Shown here: positions 38,770 through 52,000 of the stretch, one piece after another
Layout: every line of letters starts with the position of its first letter
Position numbering within the stretch: position 1 is the stretch's first letter
NCBI GenBank assembly: GCA_038380795.1
Contig: CM076259.1
Coordinates: forward strand, 68,229,741 to 68,293,740
Length of the DNA: 64,000 nucleotides
Direction of reading: 5' to 3'
Source of the DNA: Pyrocephalus nanus
Taxonomy: Eukaryota; Chordata; Aves; Passeriformes; Tyrannidae
Position numbers and translations under genes: made by a program
Notes under the pieces: generated by a model
Told to the model about the DNA's origin: nothing
Seen by the model: the letters and a program-made list of their open reading frames with translations, nothing else
Databases searched by the model: none

Positions 38770-40531
38770 GTATGAGTTTTGGAAACATTATCATCTAAAT
38801 ATTTATCAATTTATCATTTATCATGCATTATCATTATCATAACTTTAGACTAGATGTACATACCAAGAATATATAGAGAAATTACTTGTATGGCATATGG
38901 CCTAATGGTTGGCTTCATTTACTCACCTGACAGCTGGAATGTAGACATCTGTATTCAGATTACCATAGACTTTTTATAGTCAATAAGGAGAAAAAGGGTC
39001 TCTTGGAGGACAATTCCTCTGGTGTTTCTCAGATATTTTCTTTTGAGTAAGAGGAATTTTCCTTAAAAAAGCCTATTTCTCCACAAAGATTAAAAGAGAG
39101 ATCAGCTCATATTACACATTTGCTCAGCATAGTGATGGTTTAAAAATTACATTTTAAATGCAAGAAGAAAGAATTAGAGTGTTTCTAAATGTGTAGGTAT
39201 CTTCTAGAGCTCTGGATCTCTCTGCATAAAGTCTATCAAATATAATACATAATTCTGAGGGAGGACTACATGAAAAATTCTAACCAATGTTTTCAGTGGA
39301 AAATGCCATTGTACATTGCTAGTGGAAAACTTGGGTACCAAAATATAAAACATAATTTTTTGACAGGCTGATTTTTCCAGTAGAAAACTTTTCTTTTGTC
39401 AGAATGTCAGTCTATTTAAAACAACGGTTTTAATTGAGAATTAGTTAGCACAGCATTTTTGACATGTTATTAAAAAAGTTGTTCTATTTCAGAGGTGGTC
39501 ACTTTATACATGCAATATGATAACAGAACACCGAAAAAATCTTTTCTAAAGAACTTACAGCTATCACCTGACTGAAATTTTTATTAAAGAAAAGAAAGTC
39601 AGATCTCAGCCACCATACTTAAAAATGTAAAGGTACAAATACACGGCTTTGTGCCTTCATTAATGTCAGCACAGTTCTATCAGTAATAAATTACACAGAA
39701 TATACTTGCTAAAGAGGACAGCAATTAAAAGTCATCTTGTGAAAAGCTGAGATATCTCTGGCATTTAAAGTTCAACAGAGGTCATTCTTTCAAATTATGG
39801 TTTTGCACCATTATGTGGTAAATCATGGTAATGGTGACACATGAAACGTCATATACCTGGATTTTATGTTATTTCATCTGGAGATGTTTTTTTAACAGAC
39901 CAACCATGACTTTTGAAGTGGATTGTAAGTGCGACTTCAGTTATATATATATTTTTTCATTCCAGAGATCAATAAAATGATTTGTAAAGCTCTAAAACTC
40001 TATACTTCAATGACTATAATGGAGTTGCAGAGAATAAGACAATAACTTTTTGATTTAGTAAATATATATATTTATATATATATATATAAAAATCACTGGC
40101 TTGGATATTATACAGTTTAGGAGTATGAGGAATACCATCTCCTTTACAGGCATATCATAACATAGAGCACCCTACTTGAACAAGAAACATAAAATTTAAA
40201 GTATGAAAAAATAAAAATTTTAAATATTGTAGGGATTGGAGACTAAAGCATAGGCACAGAAGTCAAGATTTTAAGAAGTTAGAAATTACTTTCGTTATCA
40301 AGTAGAAATGCAGCTGTTCTCCAAACATCAGAATCTCTTAAGGTGTCCCAAATTTTGTATTCTTTGAGGTAATCCCAAAACTTCAGTTGGCATGTATAAA
40401 TGCAGTTATACCATTTACCATACAGAGTTGTATGATTCTGATAGTAGAAAAATGATTTCTTATAATTGGAGGGTTTTCTAGTTTAAAATGATACTCCTGT
40501 TGAAGATTAATTGAGTATATTTCCTTAACAG
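38770..40531 (+). other. SCEL: SCEL intron 6
   Basis: A phase 2 intron of AT-rich sequence with an AT microsatellite (about 40059-40090). An acceptor/donor pair near 39900-39925 was rejected because the phase does not fit. Confidence 0.85.
40059..40090. repeat. (TA)n microsatellite
   Basis: Interrupted TATA repeats within intron 6. Confidence 0.85.
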
Positions 40532-40597
40532 GCAATCTTGGACTCCGAATGCAGCACTCACAAACACTGCTACCACTTCTTCAGTCAAGAAAAAAAG
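40532..40597 (+). CDS. SCEL: SCEL exon 7
   Basis: The acceptor is TTTCCTTAACAG and the donor AAAAAG|GTATTC; 66 nt, phase 2. It encodes R-QSWTPNAALTNTATTSSVKKK, with R completed by exon 8. The TATT.VKKKRQSW junction with exon 8 matches mammalian SATTPVKKKRQSW. Exons 7 and 8 both start R-QSW, which suggests one arose by exon duplication. Confidence 0.92.
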
Positions 40598-41763
40598 GTA
40601 TTCATTGCCACCATTGCTTGATTGCTAGAGAATACACAGCACTGTGTTAAGCCTCGGTACCAACTTCCTCCTCTAGCACACTCAAACTCCTCATCAAGCT
40701 TCAAGAATTAAACTTTTGCATGCTCTGGTTTTTTTCTTGGGAGTTACAATGTTGTCTCTGTAGAGCCAGCTTTGTGAGCCCCGTGGACAAAGCACAACTG
40801 GTGTTAACTCTTTGCTGCAGCCCCTAACTCAGCTAGCATATGCATTTTCAGTGTCTAAATTTAAAGCATTGTAGTTCACTCTAATTGCGAAATCTCTGAT
40901 GCCAAACTTGACCCTGTGCTGTTGCAGTAAATATGAAGCACAGAGTTATCTAAATGGCATACAGCCACCTTTAATACTCTGGATTTCAGATAGTATTTTC
41001 TGGGGAAGAATAAAAACAGGATGTAGAACAAAGTAAATTTTTAATTTAAAATGCACTGCTGGTGATAGCCATATTTTTCTGCATCCTTCCCAGCTGCAAA
41101 TTCAGTTAATTTGTGATTTTTTCTTTCATATTTCATGCATAAAAATGTGATCAGTAGAATTATCAATGTAGAAATTAAAATGTTATCATTTCTATATTAA
41201 CAGCCCTGCTTATTAGGTGGAAGTTTAAGGTGTGTTCAGTACAGTAATTCTCTTCAGGCTCATTGAAGGACGTCAATGAATTGAACTGCTTCTGGTGCAA
41301 TTGTTTTTTCCTCACAAACAATTCCTGTATTGATATTTAGAGGGAAAAAAAAAAAGAAAATAAGGAATAACTCGTTCTGTTTATGTAACCTGTAACAGTC
41401 TGAATTTGTTCCTTGGGTTGATACTTTACACCCTTTCCTTTGTGCACTTCATCTGGTTGTCCTTTCCATGAATTATCCATTTATTTGTACCATTCAGATT
41501 GTGGAAAATATCAACTAGAGTCACAGAATAAATTTTTTAATAACAGTAATTAAAATTAGTGTATTATTTCCCATTCCATTCGGTTGTATGTAAAAAAATG
41601 GTCTAAAAAGTGTATACACGCAGTGTTTCAAAACGCTGACAATTTAAGGAAAATTCCAGGTATATTTTTTACACCACTTTTGACATTCTAACATTCACAC
41701 TGTGCTGTTCAGCCCCGTAGCATTAAACAAATACTAAAAAAATTTATTTGTTAACATTGACAG
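40598..41763 (+). other. SCEL: SCEL intron 7
   Basis: A phase 2 intron with no recognised element apart from an A-rich run near 41344-41357. Confidence 0.85.
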
Positions 41764-41829
41764 GCAGTCTTGGATGCCTCCCCCGGTTTCGAGTACTAAG
41801 ACCACAACACAAGCAGTGGAAACCAAACA
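41764..41829 (+). CDS. SCEL: SCEL exon 8, QSW-proline segment
   Basis: The acceptor is AACATTGACAG and the donor AAACA|GTAAGT, a very strong match; 66 nt, phase 2. It encodes R-QSWMPPPVSSTKTTTQAVET-K, with Q completed by exon 9. The QSW.PPP motif corresponds to mammalian RQSWFPPPPPGYNASSST. The proline run is much shorter than in mammals. Confidence 0.92.
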
Positions 41830-43562
41830 GTAAGTATGAATGATTACTAGTTATTTCATAATTCTTGGCTAGAGCCAAGAGAGACTGGCCAAAAGGGTAG
41901 GAATCTATTGAGTTGACAGCCAGAGGCTAACCCTTGCCCTTTTTGCTTAACAGTGTCAAGAAAACCTCAAGACCTGCTTAGTCACCTGTCAGTTAAGTGT
42001 CTAAGAAATAGTTTAGAAGAAAAGATCAGGATAAAGTTACTTGCAGATGAACGTTTAATGTTTATTTCTGAAGTTGTGGTTGCTTTCTGGCAGATTAGAA
42101 AGAGAACATTTCTTGTGCCCCTATCTAAAATCAGAATGGTTTAAAATATTAATGAATGAACTTCCATGTTACTCTTTGCTTAGGTCCCCTGTTGGCTGCA
42201 ATATGGCCTTCTGTTTCCCTAGTTTTAATCTGGGAAACTTCCAACATGAGTCTCATGCATAGCAATGACGAGAATTTAATGAAACAGAAATGAATAGATA
42301 AATTGTTGTGTTAGGTATAATCCTTGGTAGATGATTGCCCAGGGAGTTTATGAAATCTCTGTTACTGGAAGACTTCAAGGTGAATCCTTAAAACTAAGTT
42401 TAGCAATTATTTTTAATCTTATGTGTTTACTACTTTCTATCTCTTTGGCCAAATATTTGAAGTCACTCTTTACCCAGCACAAAGATAGTTCATAGATGCT
42501 AAACTTTATTTTTTTTAAACTCAGTCCTCACTAGATGTTTTTTTAATATGCCCACTGTGATGAATTTAACTGGCTTCACTTCAATATCTTGCTAAGATCA
42601 TGTTAATTTTAAAAGCTTAGGATAAGATGCATCCTCTATAAGCCATCCACTCATCTTTCAACAGGACATTGGGATTCCTGTATTCTTCTCAACACTAATT
42701 ATCTAATTACTTCTCTAGTTCATAGCTCAGAGAAGACTGAAATACAGGCGTATTCTTTCTGAAGCTTTCATGACCCTTCCTGGATCCTCTAACAATGAAG
42801 TCATCAGGGACAGTTGGCTAAAAAGTGATGGACATTTAATGATTAATTGGTTTATCTTTTAAAAGTGCTTTTAAGACATGAACGCTATTTCAAATTGTTG
42901 ATATTACTAATATTCGTCACCAAAGGAAAGCCTTTTACTTGCCTGCAAGTTTCAGGAAATAAAGTGCCATGCATAGATGCTAATATGCACAGTTTTTAAA
43001 GGTCGCCATCAGTCTTAAAGACTAAGTAAAGAGCTATGTCTTATCTTCAAATTTAAGAATGGCTGACTGTTCAGCTATCCTCAGGGAGTTCAGCAATCAT
43101 GGTTATGTGGGTTTTTTGGTCATAGTTATCTCTATACCAACACGATATACATGATAAACTTCCAGAGTTCTTTGCCTCAGTTCCCAGCTGATTAAGCATC
43201 CTTTATAGAACACTTAAAAGAAATTGCAGTTGGAGCTAACACTATAAGCAAGCTCACTGGAACTGAGTGTTTTGGTTGTGATTTTGGTGCTGAAAACAAA
43301 ATACTCTTAGCCAGAGTGATTGACTGGAGAGTGTCCATTATCCTAGTAATGTACCAAGAATATGATTAAAATTTGGTATTATGCTACTTGACTTAAACAT
43401 GTATTCTGCATTAAGAAAAAAAGAAAAATATCATCTTGTAAGGAAGGAAAAGTAATTGCTGTTGATTTATCTAAATCTTGCAAAGTGCTTCAAGACTAGC
43501 ATTTTGGTTTCTGAAATATTAGTTACTTGGTTTCTGAAATGGTTACTCTATTCTTTCTCTAG
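41830..43562 (+). other. SCEL: SCEL intron 8
   Basis: A phase 2 intron. No gene, transposon or marked repeat was recognised. Confidence 0.85.
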
Positions 43563-43595
43563 GGCCACTTCAGAAAATTCAGAGGCTCCAACAAG
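43563..43595 (+). CDS. SCEL: SCEL exon 9, 33-nt micro-exon
   Basis: A good pyrimidine tract (ATTCTTTCTCTAG) leads into 33 nt ending at the donor ACAAG|GTATGT; phase 2 on both sides. It encodes Q-ATSENSEAPT-R. The small size is unusual, but both sites are strong and the frame is kept. No specific residue match to mammalian sciellin was recalled. Confidence 0.78.
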
Positions 43596-44597
43596 GTATG
43601 TCTTGCTTACTTTGCTTCTCAGTAGATTTAGAAATGTAATACACTCCTGTGCATAAACCTTGAGTATTATTTTAGATTTATTTAAAATATAAACACTGTA
43701 TAATTTACCTGGAAGGGTTCCTCCATAGTCCATGTCACAGAACGGCATGAAGACTTCCTTGCAGAAATGCAATTATTTTCATATAGCTTAAAACATTTAA
43801 TTGGATATTTATTCAAATTGAAAAAAACAACTCTAACTGCATAAAAAATTAAAAACTGCTTCACAATTTTAGTTCCATGGTTACATATGTTGCTAATGCA
43901 AATATTCTTTTACATACAACTGATGCTCTAAGGACAAAATGAAAAAGACACTGAGCAAAGTAAAGAAAGTGGTAAATTTGCATATGCAAAAGCTTGTAAT
44001 AGATGGCATTAACATAAGATGAATTGATGTAAAGTACTCCGAACTTATTTGAGTGTCTAATTTATTGAATTAATTCATTAATCAAATGTATATTTTAAAT
44101 GGTCTAAATTAAAAAAAGATTACTTAACCAACCTGCAATTTCATGGCTTATAATTAAGATGGCTTCACAGCTTGTCATGGTTTGGTTGCCATACTGATAG
44201 AAAAATCCTCTAAAGAAGCAGACAACCCTCATTAACTGCATCAGCCACCTTCTCCCTTCCTTATAATTTCTTATAATTTTAGTATTCCTGTAGTGACCAA
44301 ACTGATTTTTCACACAAATTAATAAAAATTGCTAAGTGTAATTGTTTACTTATTTAGCTTTTAAAAAATCACTACTTTGCTAGTTTTGTTGTTACTAAAT
44401 AAATAAAATTTATTTATTAGGTAGGAGAAAAGGATTTAGAAGTTCCTTTATTACCAAAATAATTTTGAAATAGTAAAGAAATGGCAGTCAACTATAATAT
44501 CCATACTAGTAAAACAGCGACTCTTGGGATACTGATTTTTCAAAAGGCTCAGTGTATGCAACAATCTAGTGAACTAAAGCATTACATAGCTCGTTAT

Positions 44598-44660
44598 ATA
44601 TTTATTTTATATATGTATAATTCTTTATACATATATTTTATATATATACTATATATTTAA
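44598..44660. repeat. AT-rich TATA-type low-complexity tract
   Basis: Imperfect TATATAT and TTTATAT units. Confidence 0.8.
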
Positions 44661-44714
44661 AGAAAAAAGAGCAAAAATTTCTCAAAGAAAATTCAAACAC
44701 AATAATAAACCATT

Positions 44715-45022
44715 TCATAGAATCATAGAATGATTTGGGTTGGAAGAGGATCTTGGAGATCATTTAGTTCCAACCTCCCTGCCATAGGCAAGGACAACTT
44801 CCACTACACCAGGTTGCTCAGAGCCCCATCCGGCTTGGTCTTGAACACCTCCAGGGATGGGGCATCCACAGTTTCACTGGGCAACCTGCGCCAGTGCTTC
44901 ACCACCCCCTCAGTAAAGAATTTTTTCCTAATATCCAACCTGAACCTACTCTTCTTCCATTTGAACCCACTCCCTCTTGTCTTGTTACTACAGGCTCTTG
45001 GAAATAGTCTTGTACTTCCAGC
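44715..45022 (-). mobile_element. CR1 LINE 3' end, antisense, abutting exon 10
   Basis: On the + strand the copy starts with the reversed tail TCATAGAATCATAGAATGA and continues GTTCCAACCTCCCTGCCAT, CCAGGGATGGGGCATCCACA and CTCTTGTCTTGTTACTACAGG, all standard avian CR1 3'-end text in reverse. The element therefore runs on the minus strand and is 5'-truncated at about 45022. Only some 25 bp separate it from the splice acceptor at 45046, so the branch region of intron 9 may partly lie in CR1 sequence. The + frame open through the CR1 (44730-45122) is not CR1 coding sequence. Confidence 0.92.
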
Positions 45023-45046
45023 ACATTTTCACCATTTCTATTGCAG

Positions 45047-45118
45047 GGCTGTCGTTTTATCAGAACAGGTGACCCTTCCGAAATCAAAGACTGATGTGGA
45101 TGTCCAAGCTACAGCAAG
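45047..45118 (+). CDS. SCEL: SCEL exon 10
   Basis: The acceptor is TTCTATTGCAG and the donor GCAAG|GTAACA; 72 nt, phase 2. It encodes R-AVVLSEQVTLPKSKTDVDVQ-ATA, with R completed by exon 11. The phase fits and both sites are good. Its residues do not align clearly with a mammalian segment I recall, so it may be a lineage-specific version of the region between the proline segment and the repeats. Confidence 0.8.
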
Positions 45119-45757
45119 GTAACATAAAAACAATATTTTGATTAGCACTGATAAATGTAAGTACTCAAATTGTTTTATTACTGTATTTGATATCTCATTT
45201 GGACATGTGTGTAATTAATTCGGCATTTATCTAGTCCTAACTATTGACCTGGAAGTACAAACTTTGAGTTCCACCTCATTGACTTGCTAAGTTATCTCAG
45301 ATGTTTCATTTTTTAATCTTTTAGTCTGTCTAGCCTGCATCTTGAAAAGCAGCACATAGATAGTTGCTGCAAATGTTTTGAAACAGAAAAATTTGAGTAG
45401 TATGGATTATAGAGTGTATTTTCTTAGCTCTTCAATACACCATGGGAGAGGTAATAACTACACATTACTATGTATATAAAAACAGCCCAACTCATGCACT
45501 ACAGTGTTAACATTTTAAATAGTAAAATCTCAACATAGAGATTTAGTGTGACAAAATTAGTATGTTTAAACAGATGGACTTGTTCTTGTGGTATGAGTTA
45601 GACGGCATATGTACTAATCTTGGAAAGAGTATAGAATACCAAAAAACTTATTGGTAGAAAAGACAGAGACTTTTTAACTAAAATTTCAGAAAATTGCAAG
45701 GTTTTGTACCTTGGATATGTTATACTTTTCAAAACAATCAGCAATAACTGCCCCACC

Positions 45758-45900
45758 CCTGGAAATGCTCAAGGCCATGGGACTCTAAGCAATGTGATCT
45801 TGTGAAAGGTGTTGCTGTCCATGGCAAAGGGTTTAGAAGAACCAGGTGATCTTTAAGTTCCCTTTCAACCCAAGCCATTCTATGATTCTATGATTCTATA
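45758..45900 (+). mobile_element. CR1 LINE 3' end, sense
   Basis: TGGAAATGCTCAAGGCCATG, GATCTTTAAGTTCCCTTTC and AACCCAAGCCATTCTATGAT are recognisable CR1 3'-end text, ending in a repeated ATTCTATG unit. The copy is 5'-truncated and about 140 bp long. It lies about 640 bp from exon 10 and in the orientation opposite to the CR1 on the other side of that exon. Confidence 0.9.
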
Positions 45901-48884
45901 AACATGCAAAAAGTTTTATTCTGTGACCTTGAACAGAATAAAAGGCCTGAATATGCAATTAAAAATTGAATTAATTAGAAACAGATTTCTAGATATGCCC
46001 TGAGAATTACAGTAGCTCATTTTGATATTTTTACTTAGAAATATTAAATGGCTCAGTCACTAAAATTAATCTAAATTACCTAACTTTAATTGGTTTGATT
46101 CATAAAGTTCAGTTTTGTTTGGTCTCAAGCTATAATCTATACTATTTTAAATTGTGTTCCCCTCCCCTGAAGTCCTCAGTATGTAAAATCAGTACAAAAT
46201 TACTAAGAAAGGATCCAAAAGATGCCCGACAGCATAATCCCTAGAAAACAAGCAATGTTTCACTGAAACATTTTCCTATTAACAAATGTGGGACATCTTA
46301 GAGAATTAAATATGCCACTGTATTAACTATGGGAGTCACAGCCCTTCTTTACTCCTAAAGGCTTTTTAAGGTCTTCCTTAATCCTCACCCTCAATCAGTT
46401 CACATTCATCACCCCCTGGTTGCTCTCATTACCATATCAAGCTCTGTATTCCTGTCTCTTCATTGGTGAAGAGCTGGAGGAATATTTTACTGGTCTACAA
46501 GTTTCTATGGCAACACTGCACTGCTTTTTGTGTCAGTATACAAACTGTAAGTAGTCTGTAATCTTAGTGGGTAAAATTCAGCCCTCTCCACTGCTGCTAT
46601 TAATTCCTTTACATTTGGCTGGTGCTTCAGATGTCATCCATCTGCTGCTGATGTATTAGCTTCACAAAACCACAGACTTCTGTTAAATTTATGCTAATCA
46701 AAAATGTATTAATCAGCTGTCAGCAGAAGTGCTGTTTTTCTATTAAAGATGTCATAAAAAATACTACATTTTTGGCAAAAGTAGTTGTGTCACACAGGGG
46801 AAGTATACATGAAGAGTATGTATAGTAACATCAATTTTTGGTAGAATACTATTTTAATTTACATACTTCAATTTCCTATATTTTTACCTGGAATGGAAAG
46901 ACTTTCAGGTCATGCTTTTAAAACTCATACTTAATTGATTACTTGTCTTCCACTCAGGATTCTAATGGGGATGTTAAAGGAATAATGAATTAATTTCAGT
47001 ATAAAACAAGCAGAAAATGGCACTTGGCTTTCTATCAAGGAAAATCTTTCAGAAGGGATTTACCTGAAAAGGATGTCCGATACTATCTCTTTTGTCTAAA
47101 AGTGTAAGCTTCATTGTGTAGGTTCCATGTAAGGCCTGACATTTATTCTGTTAATGTTAAAAGTAATTTTGCATTGTTTTCATGGGCAACAGTTAGACAT
47201 GGCATCCATCTTAAAACACAGAGTATACATAATATATATATCTATCTTATATCTAGAGGCATGCACGTATGGACCTCTAACTCTTGGATATGATTAACAA
47301 AACAAAAAAGGCATCTCGTGATTAGTTGGGGCATTTATAGATACCCTAGACAGCATAAGTAGGCTAGGACACAGGAAAAGTAAAGATAACTACTGCCTAA
47401 TAATTGTGCATTTTTCAGAGCATAATAGGTCAAATCAGGTCTATTGGTATCACACAAATGCAGCAGCAGATGAGCACTACACTGCCTGCATACAAGGACA
47501 TTTTTCTGATTTCTTCAATGGGCCTTTTATTCATTGCTTATCAGGGTTTTTTTTGTGTTTTATTTCCACTTCAATGAAGATCCAAGATTCTCATTCTGCA
47601 TTTTTCCACTACGTAATTGTAGCAACCATCAACTGCAGGTGTTTAAAAGCCAGAACTCTTTAAAGAACGATATTCAGTAGAAAATTTTGTTAAACCACTT
47701 CAGACATCTTGAGGGTGTTTAACAGAGCTTTATTCAATCTTTCATTAGTGATTACATTTAGGGTACAAAATTGTGTATTGCTATGAAATGCTTTTATAAT
47801 GGGGTTAACTTGTATTCATCTACACTGCTTCCTTGCATATGTATATACACACACCCTGTTACAGAAAGTAAAGTATTTGTCACAGTGGGCCACATTTATC
47901 AGGGCATTAGCAAAGGTATTACCACCAAAAGATACAGAATAATGAAAAAGCCGTATTTCCAAGAGTTCATAAATTGTAGAAGTGATGAATTTATCTTTTA
48001 TTTTGCATAGATACATCAGAATTCATGTTGGACATATCTGAGGAGAACCTTTTGAGGTGATCATAACAGGGCTATATCAGAAATTAGAGAGAGATCCCAC
48101 TCAGCTTGTAAAGCATCTGTGGTGAGATTCTCTGCTACCAGCAAATGACCATTAGTCTGTAGGGACACAGGGCATATTGTAGAAACATTTGCATAAGCAT
48201 ATCTTTTTGGTATGCCATCTACAGCAGTCAGGTTGAAGAAAATGTTTCAGCTGTGTATTTGTGTGTATGTGGGTGATAGAGACAATTTCTAGGGAACAGA
48301 AACAAGGAACTAGAATTTTTTTTTTACACAATTAATATAATTCTATATTCTTGCTCCTGTGCAGGGTTTTCCTACACTGTATAGAGTAATTCAATATCAC
48401 TACTCTTGTCAGATACTAGAAAATTTAGACAATGCTGTAAATCTGTGTGTGTTTTGCTCCTTTTCAATGATACTCCAATTTGACCCGAGGTGTGTTGCCA
48501 GTTTTCATTATAATAGATTGTGAAGGAACCACAAATTATTTACCTGTGTTTAAGTTAACTCTTGTAACAAGGACACATATTTCTATATCTATCAAAATCT
48601 GGAACTTTGAAAAGTGGAAAAAACCCAAGAAACAGGATTTTCTTCCAAATGATTAAAAAAAGGAGTAAACTGTTATCAACTTGAAATTTTCCAAACCAGT
48701 GGAATTAAAACCATCATGTCAGATCTCCTAAATGAATATTTTTGATAAAATTTTTCCTGTTCTAGAGTTGCATAAAGCAGAAAAGTGAGAGAACATGTAG
48801 GTGCATTTTGAGACATTTGCCAAGTATGTGTTCCCATTGCATGAAAAAGAGAAAACTGCTCTAGGGAGAGAGATAGTTGCTGTT

Positions 48885-49017
48885 TCTGAAAGTGTTCATG
48901 ACCAGGTTGGATGGGGCTCTGAGCAACTTGGTCTAGTGGAAGGTGACCTGGCACATGGCAGGGGAGTTGGAACTGGATGATTTTTAAGGTCCATTCCAAC
49001 CCAAACCATTCTATGAG
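48885..49017 (+). mobile_element. CR1 LINE 3' end, sense
   Basis: GTTCATGACCAGGTTGGATG, GGTCTAGTGGAAGGTGACC, GGCAGGGGAGTTGGAACTGG and AACCCAAACCATTCTATGAG match the CR1 3' end. Truncated, about 130 bp, non-coding. Confidence 0.92.
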
Positions 49018-52000
49018 ATAGGCAATTCTAAAGAGGCACTACAAACGTCCTAGAGAATTATCTTAGATTGAACTAACATTTAGATGATCAAAATCTGAAG
49101 GCATGGCTCCCATACCAGTAATTCCTGTGTGACTTTTCCTTCAGGATGCCTTTTTATTTGCTTTCACTTTTTATCTAGACCTTCTGGAGACCTCTAAAAT
49201 GTTCTGAAGGACACCTGTGTCCCTCAAAAATGCTGGAAGCAAGGATACTAAAAGAGAAGTCATATAGGCGTACTCACAGTGCAGTAGCTTGCTGTGGATA
49301 CAATGACAGTTGTTTCTTTATGGCGAAGTGGCTTTACACTTTAAATTGTTTTTGATAGAACAAATCAATACAGTCATTTTTGATCATACATTTTTGCATT
49401 TCAGCAGAAGGTTTCCAACTGACAGGCACCTTCTGTCTCTCAATTCTGACAGATTCGGCATTCACTGGAATGCTGGTTTGGAGCTTTTCTGCCTGTTGAT
49501 ACAAACAACTCACTGTTGCACAGCTTATGTGAAGATATCCAAGCCCATTATTCCTAACTGAAAAGTTAATACAATGTTTACAGGGTCATACACACCCTTC
49601 AAGCAAAACAGAATAAGTTGTTGTCCTTTTTCAGTAATCTTTCCCAGTCTACCTTCTATGGAACATTTTGGTCAACAGCTTCTTCCTCTCTATTTAGCCC
49701 CAAATCCTCTGGTATAACAATTACACTGGTTTTGGCACAGTATAAATTACCTTTCACAGTTGACTGCAAGCTTCTTCTGTTCTTTCATCCTCAGCTGTTA
49801 TTGATGAAAGGTCTGAATGAGGGTTTCTGGCACTGATCAGTGAGCATGGCAGTGTGGAAGGAAATGCATCCTGCTTCAGAATAAATGCCAATCTTCTCTC
49901 AAAGAACTCCTTTATTCATTCTCAATTATATATGACAAAAGTCTGATAACAGGGGCAGTACCACAGCCATAACAGCAGATCAAAATTCATCGGGGCCCAC
50001 AATGTTAAACTTTCTCCAGTAAGATGTCTTATATATTTAATATACTCTAGACCAACTCTTTTAGCTCAGAGTTGGAAGGTCCACTTGACAACTGATTGCT
50101 TTTGTCTTTCCCATGCGGACATGACTAGGTCAGAAATGCCCTCATTGTTTTAGCCAGGCTTGTTTAGTGTGGTCCTTCTATATTCCGTCATTTCAGAGGA
50201 AGGAACTGTTGACTGGAATGCTTTGTTAGTCCACTGGGAGAGATCGCTGAAGAAAGGACAACAGATGTAACTTTTTTGGTTTCACAATTAAAAATATTAT
50301 ATATATCTTATAATATCATCTTGGTCATCTCAATAGTTTTTATAATTCAGCTCAGTGCTTTTAATCAGAAAACAGATGGACATCTATTAAAAATAATGTG
50401 CATGACTCCTTTAATAGTATTCAATACTATCCTTTAATATCTGCCTCTGGATTGCTCATGATTATGTTGATGATGACAGAGTGACTACATTTGAAACTTT
50501 ACTGAGTGTTCTGGGATTTGACATGAAGTGTCCCACTCATTAAAGGCAAGACAGCAAATCTTCTGAAATATGCATGGTCCTTCAGTTTTCTAATCCATAA
50601 AATGACACCTACAATATTGGTGTGTGGGTATTCTGTCAACTACTGGTGTATCAGCAAAGATAGATGATGAAATTCTAGGTAACTAGGTAAGAATGCCTTC
50701 AAGACTTGGGGAACACTTGGAACTAGACAGAGGCTCAGCAAGACTTTTACAGGTTAAATAAGCATTCACTGAATGACTAGGGAGTTGTGGTCACATAATC
50801 TCCTTCATGATCCTTGAGGTTCAAGAGCATGGCTGTGGTCTGTTTAAAATTTCCTTTCTCACTTCCTATAGAACACACGTCCAGGATCAACTTCAATTTC
50901 ACTTCAGCATTAAGGACAGTCAGAAAAAAAATGCAATCAAACTTTGTAAAATGTATTTTTATTGACTGTTTTCTTCATTGCTCTCAGAATTCACAAATAG
51001 ATAGATTTTCAGTGCTTTCACTGAACAACTATGACATCACTAAAGCTGTTTTGTAGGCATGATTCATGTTTCCTGCTTCCATGCCATTTGAAATTTTATC
51101 TAAACGTTTTTAAGATTAAAAAAACCCCAAAAACCAAACCAACAAAAACCCAGCAAAAACTGCTTAAATGTGTGGATGGGATTAATTTGTGGTTTTCTTT
51201 TTGATGGTGATCTGACTTGTCACCAGCTAAACCAGAGTTTCTGAACTATTATCCACTGAAATAAGTGAGATTCACAAGCACAGTTCACAGAGCAGAAGGA
51301 TTGAAAAGTATCAGATCTTTATCTCAAGTGAACTGAGCTAGAAATCAAATGCAGACTGAAAATACAAGCAAAATGTAGACAACTCAGTTTCTCTAACTTT
51401 TTGATACAAAGCATAAAAGGGGGAAAAAAAATCATGCTTTGTGGTTACGTAATACATTAATTTTTACATTTTAAAAACTACTTACTGAAAATGTTCATAG
51501 GTCCTTTGTACATTAAATCAAAGAAGACATTAGATACCCAACATTAATGGAATGAGGTAATGCAAAAGACAGTTGTTTAAATGAGGAAACATTTGCTGAT
51601 ATTGGTACAGGGTCAGAGATATTAAGCTTTTGAAATTTAGCTGATTTCTGTAGAGCTTGTCACACAAGCATTATATAATTTCCCTTTCTGTTTGTGTCTG
51701 AGAGACATAGGGGTAAAGATATGGCAGAATAAGAGTCCCTGGTTAAACTAAGCCATAAATTTTACATGCAGCCTGTTTTGACAGCTTTTTTTTTTTATAC
51801 CTATTTTTATTTATGTTCTTTGCTAGCCTTTTATTCTACTGGACTCTCTTCATTATTTGTCAAATTTCTAATCCTATTTTACACAAGCAGCTAGAGGCAA
51901 AATAACAGATAGCAGCAGCAAAATTCATGGTTACCAAGTTTCCAGCATGAGGCCCACAGTGGCCCAGTTGCATATAGGTTTTTCTGTCCTTCAGAGTAGG

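Larger units (their letters stand above)
43596..45046 (+). other. SCEL: SCEL intron 9
   Basis: A phase 2 intron with an AT-rich tract (44598-44660). Its last 330 bp are mostly an antisense CR1 copy that reaches almost to the exon 10 acceptor. Confidence 0.85.

Noticed and set aside
39900..39925. Mini-exon candidate between TTTAACAG and T|GTAAGT in intron 6
   Set aside because: Its length is not a multiple of three, so it would shift the frame.
44730..45122. 130-codon + frame, the longest in the window
   Set aside because: It is an antisense CR1 3' end reading into exon 10; only the last 24 codons are real coding sequence.
45325..45396. 72-nt phase-compatible segment after a good pyrimidine tract in intron 10
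   Set aside because: The donor GA|GTAGTA is weak and the cysteine-containing peptide is unlike any sciellin repeat.
49310..49561. Frame with RRFPTDRHLLSLNSDR after an acceptor-like CAG
   Set aside because: There is no donor after the SDR-like end and no repeat core.
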